Shown here one piece after another: positions 16,839-25,546 of a stretch of 64,000 nucleotides of DNA. This stretch comes from Candidatus Melainabacteria bacterium (lineage in GTDB: Bacteria > Cyanobacteriota > Vampirovibrionia > Obscuribacterales > Obscuribacteraceae): the NCBI GenBank assembly GCA_016699165.1, contig CP064963.1, forward strand, positions 3,286,001 to 3,350,000, written 5' to 3'. The notes beneath the pieces were generated by a model, which saw nothing but the letters and a program-made list of their open reading frames with translations, ran no database searches and was not told the origin of the DNA. Numbering within the stretch: position 1 is the stretch's first letter; the number at the start of each line of letters is the position of its first letter. The position numbers and the translations under genes were made by a program.

Positions 16839-17289
16839 ACGTTCCTCCTTCAATTCCTATTTAACGCCTGTCCGAGGCCTGTTATTAAGGATAACAATAC
16901 AAGCCTATTAATTACAGAAAATGCATCAAATATGTGGAATGAAATGTGTAAAGTTTAGTAACAAAAATAAAATTCGTACAGCGTGTTATCAAAAAAAATC
17001 TGCTCTCTGAGCGGTTTCACCTCCTGTTCTCTTATAATGAACTTGCCCTTTAAAACCAAAATCTTTCACTTAATCAAAAGTCGTAAAGAAACTTTTGAAT
17101 TTTAATATTGGTCTCCAGAAAAGGAATACAAAGACAAGTTGGTAATCAAGTGCTTCTAGATCCATTCTATATTGCAGCTTGTCAATCGCCTAGTCCCTTT
17201 TTAGTTGTTTCGTACATCTTTCTTGATAACCCGAGGGCGCTCCTATTTTAGGAGGGCTCAGGCAAATTGATTGAGGGAATAAAAAAAGG
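16839..17289. other. divergent intergenic region between flp and the terpenoid-cyclase-fold gene
   Basis: About 450 AT-rich bp serving two divergent genes. A TATAAT at 17033-17038 on the plus strand has no matching -35 box. A small hairpin, CTCCTA-TTT-TAGGAG (17240-17254), lies 35 bp before the GTG at 17290 and could be a leader structure or a leftover terminator. I see no coding sequence here. Confidence 0.4.
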
Positions 17290-18261
17290 GTGGAGAACAA
17301 ACAAATATCAGAGTCCAGGAATTCTCTAGAGAATTACTTGAAGGCAAACTTTCACAAAGACGGTGAAAAAGGATTTTGGCCTTACAAAGAAAACGGTCAA
17401 TTTTCTACTGAAGCCACAGCTTGGTGCGGACTTGCTTTGCGCAAAAACAAAGAAATCGCAAAAAGCACTGCTCAATTCATCGCATCTACTCAGCTCAAAG
17501 ATGGTGGTTGGTCGACCTCGAGCGATACCGGCTCGTCTGATTGGGCCACCGGACCAGCACTTTTGTGCTTCAGAATGCTTCTAAAAGAACATCCTGAATT
17601 TCAGGAAGAGAAGATGTTCAGTGATTGTTTGCACAATGCTCTGCACAAAGTAGCTGACAGTCGAGTCAGTTTCTATCCGGTGGTGGCACGCTTGATGCGT
17701 TTTTTAATTGGCGGACCGGCTGAATTGCAGTACGCACGCGGCTGGCCATGGGATCCTGGTTGCTTTCACTGGGTCGAGCCCACTGTCTATTCACTTTTAT
17801 CTTTAAAGGTTCCAGGTATGCCGACTCAGGACCTATATAAGGAAGTGTCTAAGTACGCAGACAAATTTTTGCTCGAACATGCATGCAAAGAGGGTGGATG
17901 GAATCACGGCAATCATTTGAGCCTTGGTACTTATTTGCCGCCTTACCGACTCACTACCGCCGAAACCTTGCTTGCTTTGCAAGATTATAAAGAGCACAAA
18001 GCAATCACAGATGGTTTAGCTTATTTGCAAACTCAAGCAAATAGCGATTCTTCATCAATATCATTAGCCTGGTCTGTGCTTGCGCTAAACGCTTTTGGAA
18101 AACCCTGTGATAAAGAATTGAATTTTCTGCTCTTGCGTCAAACTAAAGCAAAGGGCAAAGGAAATGGTCCCAATCTTATGACTACTGCAATTTCTCACCT
18201 GGCTTATTCGGCCGTTTTGGGCGATAACTTATTGCAATTACAATCTACATATAAAGGATAG
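17290..18261 (+). CDS. prenyltransferase/squalene-oxidase-repeat (alpha/alpha toroid) protein
   Basis: A 323-residue soluble protein built of repeats like those in squalene-hopene cyclases and related toroid proteins. These include FIASTQLKDGGWSTSSD, ARGWPWDPGCFHWVEPTVYS, CKEGGWNHGN and AITDGLAYLQTQ. The DxDD catalytic motif of hopene cyclases is absent, and the length is half that of a full cyclase. So it is probably a non-cyclising toroid protein or binds a lipid, not a hopanoid cyclase. The GTG start is preceded by TGAGGGAAT. The DUF362 gene begins 5 bp downstream, so the two probably act together. Confidence 0.75.
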   Translation: MENKQISESRNSLENYLKANFHKDGEKGFWPYKENGQFSTEATAWCGLALRKNKEIAKSTAQFIASTQLKDGGWSTSSDTGSSDWATGPALLCFRMLLKEHPEFQEEKMFSDCLHNALHKVADSRVSFYPVVARLMRFLIGGPAELQYARGWPWDPGCFHWVEPTVYSLLSLKVPGMPTQDLYKEVSKYADKFLLEHACKEGGWNHGNHLSLGTYLPPYRLTTAETLLALQDYKEHKAITDGLAYLQTQANSDSSSISLAWSVLALNAFGKPCDKELNFLLLRQTKAKGKGNGPNLMTTAISHLAYSAVLGDNLLQLQSTYKG

Positions 18262-18265
18262 AGAA

Positions 18266-19300
18266 TTGAAGCGACGCGATTTTTTGAAACTTGCCGCCAC
18301 TACTGCTGCAGCTGGTGCAGCTGGCTGCAAGTCTTCTGATCCTATCGAAACTAAGATACTTGAAGTGTCAGCCATACAAGCTGCAAAAAAAAGAGCGGGG
18401 CGATCAAGTGTAGCCCTGATTCCATGCGACTCTTACGACCTTGATATGGTTTCGATTTTAAAAGATTATGCAGCAAAATTGAAATTGCCTGATGTTAAAG
18501 GCCAAAGGGTCGTTGTCAAACCCAACATGGTCGAATTCAGAGAAGACCGACCGATTCATACCAATCCACGTGTACTCACCTGGGCAATTCAACTCCTCAA
18601 AGAAATGGGCGCGGGTGAGATTGTCGTAGCTGAGGGCCCAGGACACATGCGCGATACAGAATTTTTGCTTGAATCGATGGGCATTGGTGATGTTTGTCAA
18701 AAAGAAAATGTGCGCTTTGTCGATCTCAATTTAGATGACCTGGTCAAAGTTGAGAACAAAGAGTGCTTTAACGGTCTCAAAAAAATGTATCTTCCCAAAA
18801 CAATTATGGATGCCGATTGTGTAATCAGTTTGCCTAAACTAAAAATGCACCACTGGGTTGGTGTCACCTGCTCGATGAAAAATTTGTTTGGATGTGTACC
18901 GGGTCGCAAATATGGTTGGCCTAAAAACTTGATTCATATAAAAGGAATCCCCGCCACCATCATCGATTTGCAACATATGATCAAACCGGCATTTGCTATC
19001 GTTGATGCGGTAATTTCAATGGAAGGTGATGGACCGATAAACGGAACGGCGATAAAAACCGGATTTTTAGCTATGTCTTCTGATCTCACCGCACTTGATG
19101 CCACTTGCGCTCGCATCACTTCGATGCCTGTAGAAGAGCTTTCGTACATGATTCTTGCTGGCAAAACAGTGGGAAATATTGATCCTTCAATGATTGATCT
19201 TATCGGCGGAAAAATAGAAGATTACAAAAAACCTTTTAAACAGCCAATAACTTTTGCCAACAAAGAACTCTTAAGCCGTGCTGGACAGGAAGGAAGCTAG
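18266..19300 (+). CDS. Tat-exported DUF362 protein
   Basis: A 344-residue DUF362 protein. The N-terminus MKRRDFLKLAATTAAAGAAG is a twin-arginine signal, followed by Cys in a lipobox-like AAGC, so it may be a lipoprotein. Core motifs: VVVKPNMVEF, NPRVLTWAIQLLKEMGAGE, VAEGPGH, KLKMHHWVGVTCSMKNLFG and AIVDAVISMEGDGP. Many DUF362 proteins carry iron-sulphur clusters, but no C-terminal ferredoxin domain is present here. Tat export suggests it folds or takes a cofactor before export. The TTG start lies 5 bp after the preceding gene. Confidence 0.85.
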   Translation: MKRRDFLKLAATTAAAGAAGCKSSDPIETKILEVSAIQAAKKRAGRSSVALIPCDSYDLDMVSILKDYAAKLKLPDVKGQRVVVKPNMVEFREDRPIHTNPRVLTWAIQLLKEMGAGEIVVAEGPGHMRDTEFLLESMGIGDVCQKENVRFVDLNLDDLVKVENKECFNGLKKMYLPKTIMDADCVISLPKLKMHHWVGVTCSMKNLFGCVPGRKYGWPKNLIHIKGIPATIIDLQHMIKPAFAIVDAVISMEGDGPINGTAIKTGFLAMSSDLTALDATCARITSMPVEELSYMILAGKTVGNIDPSMIDLIGGKIEDYKKPFKQPITFANKELLSRAGQEGS

Positions 19301-19319
19301 ACTCAATAATAGGATAGTT

Positions 19320-19628
19320 ATGCTGCCAGTCCGTCTTAAAGAACTAGCCGAACAACGATACAGTCAGGAGTTTTTCCTCCGGACTTTATTTGAACTGGCT
19401 TTAGAAGAGCAATGGATTGATTTAACTCACATGATTCAACACGACATGGCCAAAGCCATTCTTGCGGATTATTCGCTTGAAGAAGGACTTGGATATTTGA
19501 ACCAGAAAGTCTATATGGAATTCTGGGAAGATGTTATAGAAATAGGCTGGATGCGCTTTTGCGAGCACACAGGTTTGTCGCGCGATAAAGTAGACATGCG
19601 ACTAAAAGAGTTTCGCGAAGCCATTTAG
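19320..19628 (+). CDS. unknown small helical protein
   Basis: From the ATG at 19320 (AGGA five bases upstream) it has 102 residues; a GTG at 19278 would add 14 residues and overlap the DUF362 gene. It is acidic and mostly helical, with no Cys, no signal and no membrane segment. I do not recognise a family. It probably belongs to the same transcript as the DUF362 gene and ends 12 bp before the convergent cupredoxin gene. Confidence 0.55.
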   Translation: MLPVRLKELAEQRYSQEFFLRTLFELALEEQWIDLTHMIQHDMAKAILADYSLEEGLGYLNQKVYMEFWEDVIEIGWMRFCEHTGLSRDKVDMRLKEFREAI

Positions 19629-19639
19629 AGCTTGGATTT

Positions 19640-20692
19640 TTATTTGCCGGCGTAGCGCACTACCATCGCGTAGCCTGCCGGTGCTTGTCCTTCGCCTTTG
19701 GATTGGCTCGAAAGTAAAGATCCAAAAGACCAGACACCCGGATTATCTGCCATGAAATCGGCATCCACTCTGTCTCCTGGTTGAAGAGTGATAGTGTCTC
19801 TAAATACATGCGGTTCCAGTGGATCACTACCGTTTGTAGAAACAATCTCGAATTGGTGCCCGCTCAGATGTAGGGGAATGGCTTCTTTGCTCGCATTTAA
19901 TAAGCGCAGACGCACACGCTCGCCCTGACGCAATTCTAAAGGCGGAATATCTGGTGCGGTTTTTCCATTTACTAAATATGTGTTCGATGTGCTTGTGCTG
20001 CCAGAAGCTCCAGCTGCTTGACTGGATTTTTTTGCCATCGTTTGTGAAAACACAAGAGCAATATCTTGTTGTGGTGCCCGTATTGACGGGTGTTGCGGAT
20101 CTACGATGAGCATGCCATAAAGCCCATTGTCTTTTTGTTTGGAGTGAATAATTTGAGGATAATACCAAAAAGTTCCAGCCTTTTCGGGTACGAACTGATA
20201 AGCAAAACCAGCATTGGGAGCGACTATGCCTTGATCTTTGCGAGGTAATCCACTAACTGAATGCGGTAATTTTAGTCCGTGTAAATAAAGACTGGTAGCT
20301 GCTTTGCTATTGTTGTGCAAAATAATGCGAACAGGCTCACCTTGCATAACCCGAATGGTTGGACCAGGAAGACGCTCATTGTAAGTGAGGGAGTGAGCCG
20401 TTTTTCCTCCACCAATATCTAATTCTTTTTCTTTTACAAGTAAATGAAATTCGCGACAATTTAGTTCACTGTTAGTTGCTTTGCGCTGAATCTCGCCCAT
20501 CTTTTTCATAGCATCATCAATTTCTGAATTGATGTCTTTCATCTCGTTGCGCATTTTGTGCAACTCTTCTTTCTCTGCCGCCTGCTCTTCTGCCAGGTCT
20601 CCGTCGATGAGCTGTGCCAGAGCTGCATTTGGTTGGATTTGAAGTAAAAATAAAGTCGATAAGAGCAAAAATCTTTTCAAGTTAAGTACCAT
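19640..20692 (-). CDS. exported multicopper-oxidase-like protein with most copper ligands missing
   Basis: A 350-residue protein with a Sec signal (RFLLLSTLFLLQIQPNAALA), a charged coiled coil (about 35-70) and two cupredoxin domains. Fold landmarks of multicopper oxidases are clear: NERLPGPTIRVMQGEPVRI, GTFWYYPQI, NGLYGMLIVDP, and in domain two LRQGERVRLRLLNAS, LHLSGHQFEIV and LQPGDRVDADFMAD. But the copper motifs are largely gone. HxH is YLHG, WYHSH is WYYPQ, and the C-terminal HCHIxxH is replaced by a Ser-rich segment. It is therefore unlikely to be a working laccase and may bind copper at one site or serve a structural role. Periplasmic. Confidence 0.8.
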   Translation of the reverse strand: MVLNLKRFLLLSTLFLLQIQPNAALAQLIDGDLAEEQAAEKEELHKMRNEMKDINSEIDDAMKKMGEIQRKATNSELNCREFHLLVKEKELDIGGGKTAHSLTYNERLPGPTIRVMQGEPVRIILHNNSKAATSLYLHGLKLPHSVSGLPRKDQGIVAPNAGFAYQFVPEKAGTFWYYPQIIHSKQKDNGLYGMLIVDPQHPSIRAPQQDIALVFSQTMAKKSSQAAGASGSTSTSNTYLVNGKTAPDIPPLELRQGERVRLRLLNASKEAIPLHLSGHQFEIVSTNGSDPLEPHVFRDTITLQPGDRVDADFMADNPGVWSFGSLLSSQSKGEGQAPAGYAMVVRYAGK

Positions 20693-20792
20693 TTGTTTTC
20701 ACTTTTCCCCTGACAACGGAACTCTGATGCGATGATGCAGTAAGATCCTAGCCTAAATCTGTTGATTAATGAGCCGGATGGAGGCATTCTTT

Positions 20793-22088
20793 GTGATCCC
20801 GCGATATACACGACCGCAAATGGGAGATATTTGGACCGAAGAGTCCAAGTACCAGACTTGGTTAGAAGTAGAGCTTGCAGTGTGTGAAGCTCAACACCAG
20901 GCAGGTGAAGTGCCTGATGAAGTTATGGCTGAAATTAAGTCTAAGGCTAAATTCGACATCAATCGCATATACGAAATTGAAACTGAAGTTAAGCACGATG
21001 TCATTGCGTTTGTTACTAGCGTCAACGAATTCGTTGGCGACTCGGGTCGCTATATCCATAAAGGTCTAACAAGCTCTGATGTAGTCGACACCGCTTTAGC
21101 GCTCAATATGCGCAAAGCAGGCAAACTGATAGAAGTAGAGCTGCAAAATCTGCACGATGCAATTCTAGAAAAAGTGCGCTTGCACAAAGACACCGTAACC
21201 ATCGGCAGATCGCATGGCATACACGCCGAGCCCACTACTTTTGGTTTTAAACTTTCAATCTGGCTAGAAGAAGTACGACGTCATCAAGGACGACTCAAAG
21301 ACGCAATCGACATGATTTCGGTCGGGAAAATGAGTGGTCCGGTCGGCACTTTTTCGAATATATCTCCTGCCATAGAAGAAAAAGCTTGTCAGATTTTGGA
21401 GCTTGTACCGGCTCCCATTTCTACTCAAGTAGTGCAGCGAGACAGGCATGCACAGTTCATTTGGACCCTTGCAGTTATAGGGTCTAGTCTGGAAAAATTT
21501 GCCACAGAAATTAGGCATTTGCAAAGAACAGATGTTTTAGAAGCGGAGGAACCTTTCACTCAAGGACAGAAAGGAAGTTCAGCCATGCCGCATAAGCGCA
21601 ATCCGGTTGGTAGCGAAAATATCACTGGACTGGCTCGTATTCTCAGAGCAAACTCACTTGCGGCACTTGAAAATATTCCGCTATGGCATGAGCGTGATAT
21701 TTCACATAGTTCAGTAGAGCGTGTAATAGTGCCAGATTCGACTATCCTTTTAGATTATATGCTCAGTCGTTTTACTGGCATCGTCAAAGGATTAGTTGTT
21801 TATCCTGAAAATATGAAACGTAATATGGACGTTTTTGGTGGCATCATTTATTCTCAAGCAGTATTGCTCAAATTAGTCGAAAAGGGCATGAGCAGGGAGG
21901 ATGCATACGCCTTAGTGCAATCGCACGCTATGAGCGTATTTAATCAGGAAGGCAAAAGCTTTAAAGAGGCTTTGTTGAGTGATACCAAAGTTAGTGATAA
22001 ATTATCCAAAAATGAAGTGGAAGAATGTCTCAGTTCTAAAAACTATTTGCAGAATCTAGAGCAAGTCTTCACGCGTTTAGGTGTATAA
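20793..22088 (+). CDS. purB: adenylosuccinate lyase
   Basis: PurB, which catalyses two fumarate-releasing steps of purine synthesis (SAICAR to AICAR; adenylosuccinate to AMP). I choose the GTG at 20793 since GGAGG stands eight bases before it and the protein then begins VIPRYTRPQMGDIW, the usual family start. Upstream ATGs at 20769 and 20778 lack a ribosome site. Length from GTG is 431 residues, as expected. Visible motifs: GLTSSDVVDTA, RSHGIHAEPTTFG (His of the active site), and the fumarase/aspartase signature SSAMPHKRNPVGSEN. The malQ start follows immediately. Confidence 0.97.
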   Translation: MIPRYTRPQMGDIWTEESKYQTWLEVELAVCEAQHQAGEVPDEVMAEIKSKAKFDINRIYEIETEVKHDVIAFVTSVNEFVGDSGRYIHKGLTSSDVVDTALALNMRKAGKLIEVELQNLHDAILEKVRLHKDTVTIGRSHGIHAEPTTFGFKLSIWLEEVRRHQGRLKDAIDMISVGKMSGPVGTFSNISPAIEEKACQILELVPAPISTQVVQRDRHAQFIWTLAVIGSSLEKFATEIRHLQRTDVLEAEEPFTQGQKGSSAMPHKRNPVGSENITGLARILRANSLAALENIPLWHERDISHSSVERVIVPDSTILLDYMLSRFTGIVKGLVVYPENMKRNMDVFGGIIYSQAVLLKLVEKGMSREDAYALVQSHAMSVFNQEGKSFKEALLSDTKVSDKLSKNEVEECLSSKNYLQNLEQVFTRLGV

Positions 22089-22089
22089 A

Positions 22090-23787
22090 ATGAGTATAGA
22101 TCCAGAGAAGAAACTAGCCGGTATCCTCCTTCCTGTTTTTGCCATCAGGCGCAAAAACGACTTGGGAATCGGGGACACGAAAGCAGTAAAAGATGCGATA
22201 GATTTTTGTAACAATAACAAACTAACTGTTTTGCAAACTTTGCCAATAAACGAAACTGGCGGAGACAATAGCCCTTACAACGCAATAAGCGCTATGGCTC
22301 TTGATCCTGTTTACACAAATATGTCACCGGATGTAGTGCCAGGTTTGACACAGGCTGAATATGATAAAGTCAAAAACTCAATCGATCAAGCCACTCTTTT
22401 TGCCGAAGATGTTGATTATCAAGTAGTGAAAAAACTAAAGCTTGATTTGTTTAGAGCTGCATTCAAAAATTTTAAAACAACTAAAGAGTTTGAAGCATTC
22501 AAACAAGAGGATGGCTGGTGGTTGACACCATATGCGGTGTTTCGCTCCTTGCTGGACACGCGCTTGGGCGATACCAATTGGACTCGTTGGCCTGAAGAAT
22601 TGCAGACTTTCGAATCGGCTAAAAAATATCTTGAATCAAATGGACAGTCAGATGAAATCGAATTCTGGTCTTATGTCCAGTGGGTAGCAAATGAGCAATG
22701 GCTTGACGTGCGCAAGTACGCAGACAAGCACGGTGTTCGAATTATGGGTGATATCCCATTTGGTGTCAGTCGCTACAGTGCAGATGTCTGGCAAAACAAA
22801 AAACTATTCGATCTCGAAATGTCTGGAGGAGCACCTCCCGAGCCGCTTTTCTTCAACGATTTGTTCACCAAAAACTGGGGACAAAACTGGGGTATTCCAC
22901 TTTATGATTGGGCCGAGCATAAAAAAGAAAATTTTGCCTGGTGGAAAAATCGGATCAAACGACTAACAGCACATTTCCATGATTTTCGAATCGATCATAT
23001 TCTTGGATTTTTCCGCATTTATGCCTTTCCCTGGATTCCAGAGCGCAATCATGAATTTGTCGAATTGACAGAAGATGAAGCCAAAGAATTGACCGGTGGT
23101 AAATTGCCTGGATTTCTTCCCCGCCCAGATGAGCCGGAAGAATACGCCGAACTTAATCATGAAGAAGGCAAAGCAATTTTGAAAGTAATTGCAGATGCTG
23201 CCTCCAAATCTGGTGCTTTCATTGTGGCTGAAGATCTTGGTCTTGTGGTGCCAGATTATGTAAGAGAAACAATTCATGAGCTTGGAATGGCAGGATTTGC
23301 AATTCCTATTTTCGAACATATTCCAGACACGCAAGATTTCAAGCCTGTTTCAACTCTTCATCCTTTGTCGCTTGCAACTTATGCCACGCATGATCATCAG
23401 ACCATTGCTCAGTATTATCGCGATTTAGTTGAGCGCTGGCACGGACCAAACGGACATGAAAGTTGGCTTGAGATGCGACGATTGATGGGTCTCATAAATC
23501 TGGACCCTGACAACCCGCCGGTCACATATGACGAGAAAGTGCAGTATGCGTTTGAGAAAACTCTTGCAGAAAGCCCATGCTGGCTAATTGTAATGATGAT
23601 TTCTGATTTGCTTGGCTCTGAAGATCGGTTTAACCAACCTGGTTTGAGCGGAAAAGGTTGCTGGTCAAAAAGACTGCAAGCTCCTCTTTGCGACCTCGAA
23701 AAAGATTCTTCTTTTAAAGATAAAATTTCGGATTTTTCCAAATTGGTCGAGAAAAGTGGTCGTTTTCAATTGGTTGGCTCTAAATAG
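22090..23787 (+). CDS. malQ: 4-alpha-glucanotransferase (GH77)
   Basis: A 565-residue amylomaltase/disproportionating enzyme that transfers alpha-1,4-glucan segments in glycogen or maltodextrin metabolism. GH77 landmarks: ETGGDNSPYNAISAMALDPV, the loop GDIPFGVSRYSADVWQN, GAPPEPLF, NWGQNWGIPLYDW, the nucleophile strand FRIDHILGFFR and the acid/base strand VAEDLGLVVPDYV, and ATHDHQTI near the C-terminus. The ATG at 22090 follows the purB stop by 1 bp, with AGGTG from the purB end as a possible ribosome site. The two are translationally linked. No other glycogen genes are in the window apart from the phosphohexomutase at 1-2.5 kb. Confidence 0.96.
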   Translation: MSIDPEKKLAGILLPVFAIRRKNDLGIGDTKAVKDAIDFCNNNKLTVLQTLPINETGGDNSPYNAISAMALDPVYTNMSPDVVPGLTQAEYDKVKNSIDQATLFAEDVDYQVVKKLKLDLFRAAFKNFKTTKEFEAFKQEDGWWLTPYAVFRSLLDTRLGDTNWTRWPEELQTFESAKKYLESNGQSDEIEFWSYVQWVANEQWLDVRKYADKHGVRIMGDIPFGVSRYSADVWQNKKLFDLEMSGGAPPEPLFFNDLFTKNWGQNWGIPLYDWAEHKKENFAWWKNRIKRLTAHFHDFRIDHILGFFRIYAFPWIPERNHEFVELTEDEAKELTGGKLPGFLPRPDEPEEYAELNHEEGKAILKVIADAASKSGAFIVAEDLGLVVPDYVRETIHELGMAGFAIPIFEHIPDTQDFKPVSTLHPLSLATYATHDHQTIAQYYRDLVERWHGPNGHESWLEMRRLMGLINLDPDNPPVTYDEKVQYAFEKTLAESPCWLIVMMISDLLGSEDRFNQPGLSGKGCWSKRLQAPLCDLEKDSSFKDKISDFSKLVEKSGRFQLVGSK

Positions 23788-23827
23788 TAGTGGTGAAAAT
23801 TGCTTTGCTTTAGTAAAGTGAATAATC

Positions 23828-24739
23828 ATGATTCCAGCTTTTTTAATTCGAGCCGCTATTGATTATGTCCGCCATTCAAAGGCGCTGAGCGACTCCAATC
23901 CATATTCGCGTTGTGAAGAGGCAATACTTGCCGCAACTGGATTGGCTAAAGACAAGCTTGGTGATTATGACGAGAATTTGCTCGAAATCGCAGTTGCTAC
24001 TAACTACTGGGAAGAATTTTTCCATGCCGAGGATCCGCTAGCCGACGAAAAGGACTGGCGCGAGGGTCTTGCCAAACGCTCGAGTAATTATGACAACTTT
24101 GATGCCTGGCAAACCTGGTTCAAAGACTCATACAAACAGGTTTATCGCGAAAACAACATCTGGACAAGCGTGCTCATGACCGCCTGGGCGCACACTCACC
24201 AGTATCAACTGAACTATAGCGACAATAAGTGGAGCTTTGTGCCATCACGCTCTTACTTGCCCACCAGTCAAATTTGGAGACTGGAGCCGCATCTAGAAAC
24301 CATTCAGGAAGTGATTCTTGATTGTTGGTACAAAGAATTGCGTGCTTATTTTGAACTTGGTTTTCGAATTGAAACTCGCTCCATTCCTTACTTTGGCAAA
24401 GTGGAGTGTCTCAATTTCGACACCACTGAAAATATTGTGCACTGGCCAGCGCGCTCAAACAAAATGCACAACGAAAAAATCGACTTGGGCAAATTAGTCG
24501 CAGACATCGTATTTCCAGTATCAGACAGTTGGTACAGACATTTGGACAATATGATTTTTGCTCACGAGCATTTAGACATTTCGGCCCTAATCAACCGAAC
24601 AAGCTATGTTTTTGAGAGTAAGCGCCATGTGTTAGAGCTTTCGGTTGAAAATGAACCCGCCAAAGCCAGACACAAAGCCAGTGCCGAAGGTTGGCTTGTG
24701 GAAGATGTCGAAGAAGAAACTGCCGACGTGGCTTCCTGA
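23828..24739 (+). CDS. unknown 303-residue protein
   Basis: No family recognised. It is a soluble protein with unusually many Trp and Tyr residues (NYWEEFFHAEDP, FDAWQTWFKDSY, WKELRAYFELGF-like stretches) and a helical pattern. The C-terminal 25 residues are acidic. There is no signal, membrane helix or metal motif. It begins 40 bp after malQ and ends 1 bp before rsmG on the other strand. The Trp-rich composition hints at a carbohydrate- or ligand-binding role, but that is a guess. Confidence 0.7.
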   Translation: MIPAFLIRAAIDYVRHSKALSDSNPYSRCEEAILAATGLAKDKLGDYDENLLEIAVATNYWEEFFHAEDPLADEKDWREGLAKRSSNYDNFDAWQTWFKDSYKQVYRENNIWTSVLMTAWAHTHQYQLNYSDNKWSFVPSRSYLPTSQIWRLEPHLETIQEVILDCWYKELRAYFELGFRIETRSIPYFGKVECLNFDTTENIVHWPARSNKMHNEKIDLGKLVADIVFPVSDSWYRHLDNMIFAHEHLDISALINRTSYVFESKRHVLELSVENEPAKARHKASAEGWLVEDVEEETADVAS

Positions 24740-24740
24740 C

Positions 24741-25481
24741 TTATTTTTTGCCTTTGATTTTGGACCACACTCTTGGAAATGTAGTGGGAGTCTGTTTTAT
24801 TTTGGCGATAAAAACTAAACAGTGATTTTTCTCTTCGTTTCCAAGGGTGGGGACGTGAATCGAAGCTTTGCCGCCCCCAAGTTGCCCTATTAAAGCTTGA
24901 GCTGATTCAATCTCCTCTGTCAGTCCATTTTTGCTTTTATATGAGACTAGGCAACCGTCCTTTTCAAGCAAAGGCAGACCCAGTTCACTTACCGTGGGCA
25001 TGGCGCTCACCGCGCGACTTGTAACTATATCGAAAGTCTCGCGGAAGTCGCGCTCGTGGGCGATTTCCTCGATGCGACCAAGTTCTACTTGCACTCGATT
25101 TTCCAATTTCAGCGTTTTAACCACAGATTTTAGAAACTCGGTTTTTTTGCCGACTGAATCAATCAGTACCACTTCCAATTCAGGTCGAGCAATGGCAAGA
25201 CAAAGACCAGGAAATCCGCCGCCAGAACCAATGTCTGCCAGGCTTTTAGGTTTGGCAAGTGGTAGCTTGTCCCAAAACTCAAGCAGGCTGAGAGAATCCA
25301 GAATATGGCGGTTTAAAAGGTCTTCTTCGGTCTTGATTTCACGCGAGATCAAGTTGGTATGAGCGTTATAACTTAGAAGCTCGCTTGTGTAGGTGGCGAA
25401 TTGCGCCAACTGTTCGGGTGAGAGCGAAAAGTTTATCTTCAATAATTGAGTGTTTAATAAATTAAAAGTGTTAGTGTTCAT
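24741..25481 (-). CDS. rsmG: 16S rRNA m7G527 methyltransferase RsmG
   Basis: A 246-residue RsmG/GidB enzyme that methylates N7 of G527 in 16S rRNA. The SAM-binding motif LADIGSGGGFPGLCLAIA (81-98) and acidic loop VVLIDSVGKKTEFL are exact family signatures. AHTNLISREIKTEEDLLNRH and ILDSLSLLEFW precede them, and VTSRAVSAMPTVSELGLPLL follows. The usual length is about 210-240. It stands alone on the minus strand, 65 bp from the divergent J-domain gene. Confidence 0.96.
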   Translation of the reverse strand: MNTNTFNLLNTQLLKINFSLSPEQLAQFATYTSELLSYNAHTNLISREIKTEEDLLNRHILDSLSLLEFWDKLPLAKPKSLADIGSGGGFPGLCLAIARPELEVVLIDSVGKKTEFLKSVVKTLKLENRVQVELGRIEEIAHERDFRETFDIVTSRAVSAMPTVSELGLPLLEKDGCLVSYKSKNGLTEEIESAQALIGQLGGGKASIHVPTLGNEEKNHCLVFIAKIKQTPTTFPRVWSKIKGKK

Positions 25482-25546
25482 GTAATTATGTCTATAAAGT
25501 TGTTGTACTTAGTATTTTCCTTTCCCGCAGGTGAAATGTCGAATCC

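Noticed and set aside
17033..17038. TATAAT as a promoter for the 17290 gene
   Set aside because: No -35 box at 15-19 bases; kept only as a note.
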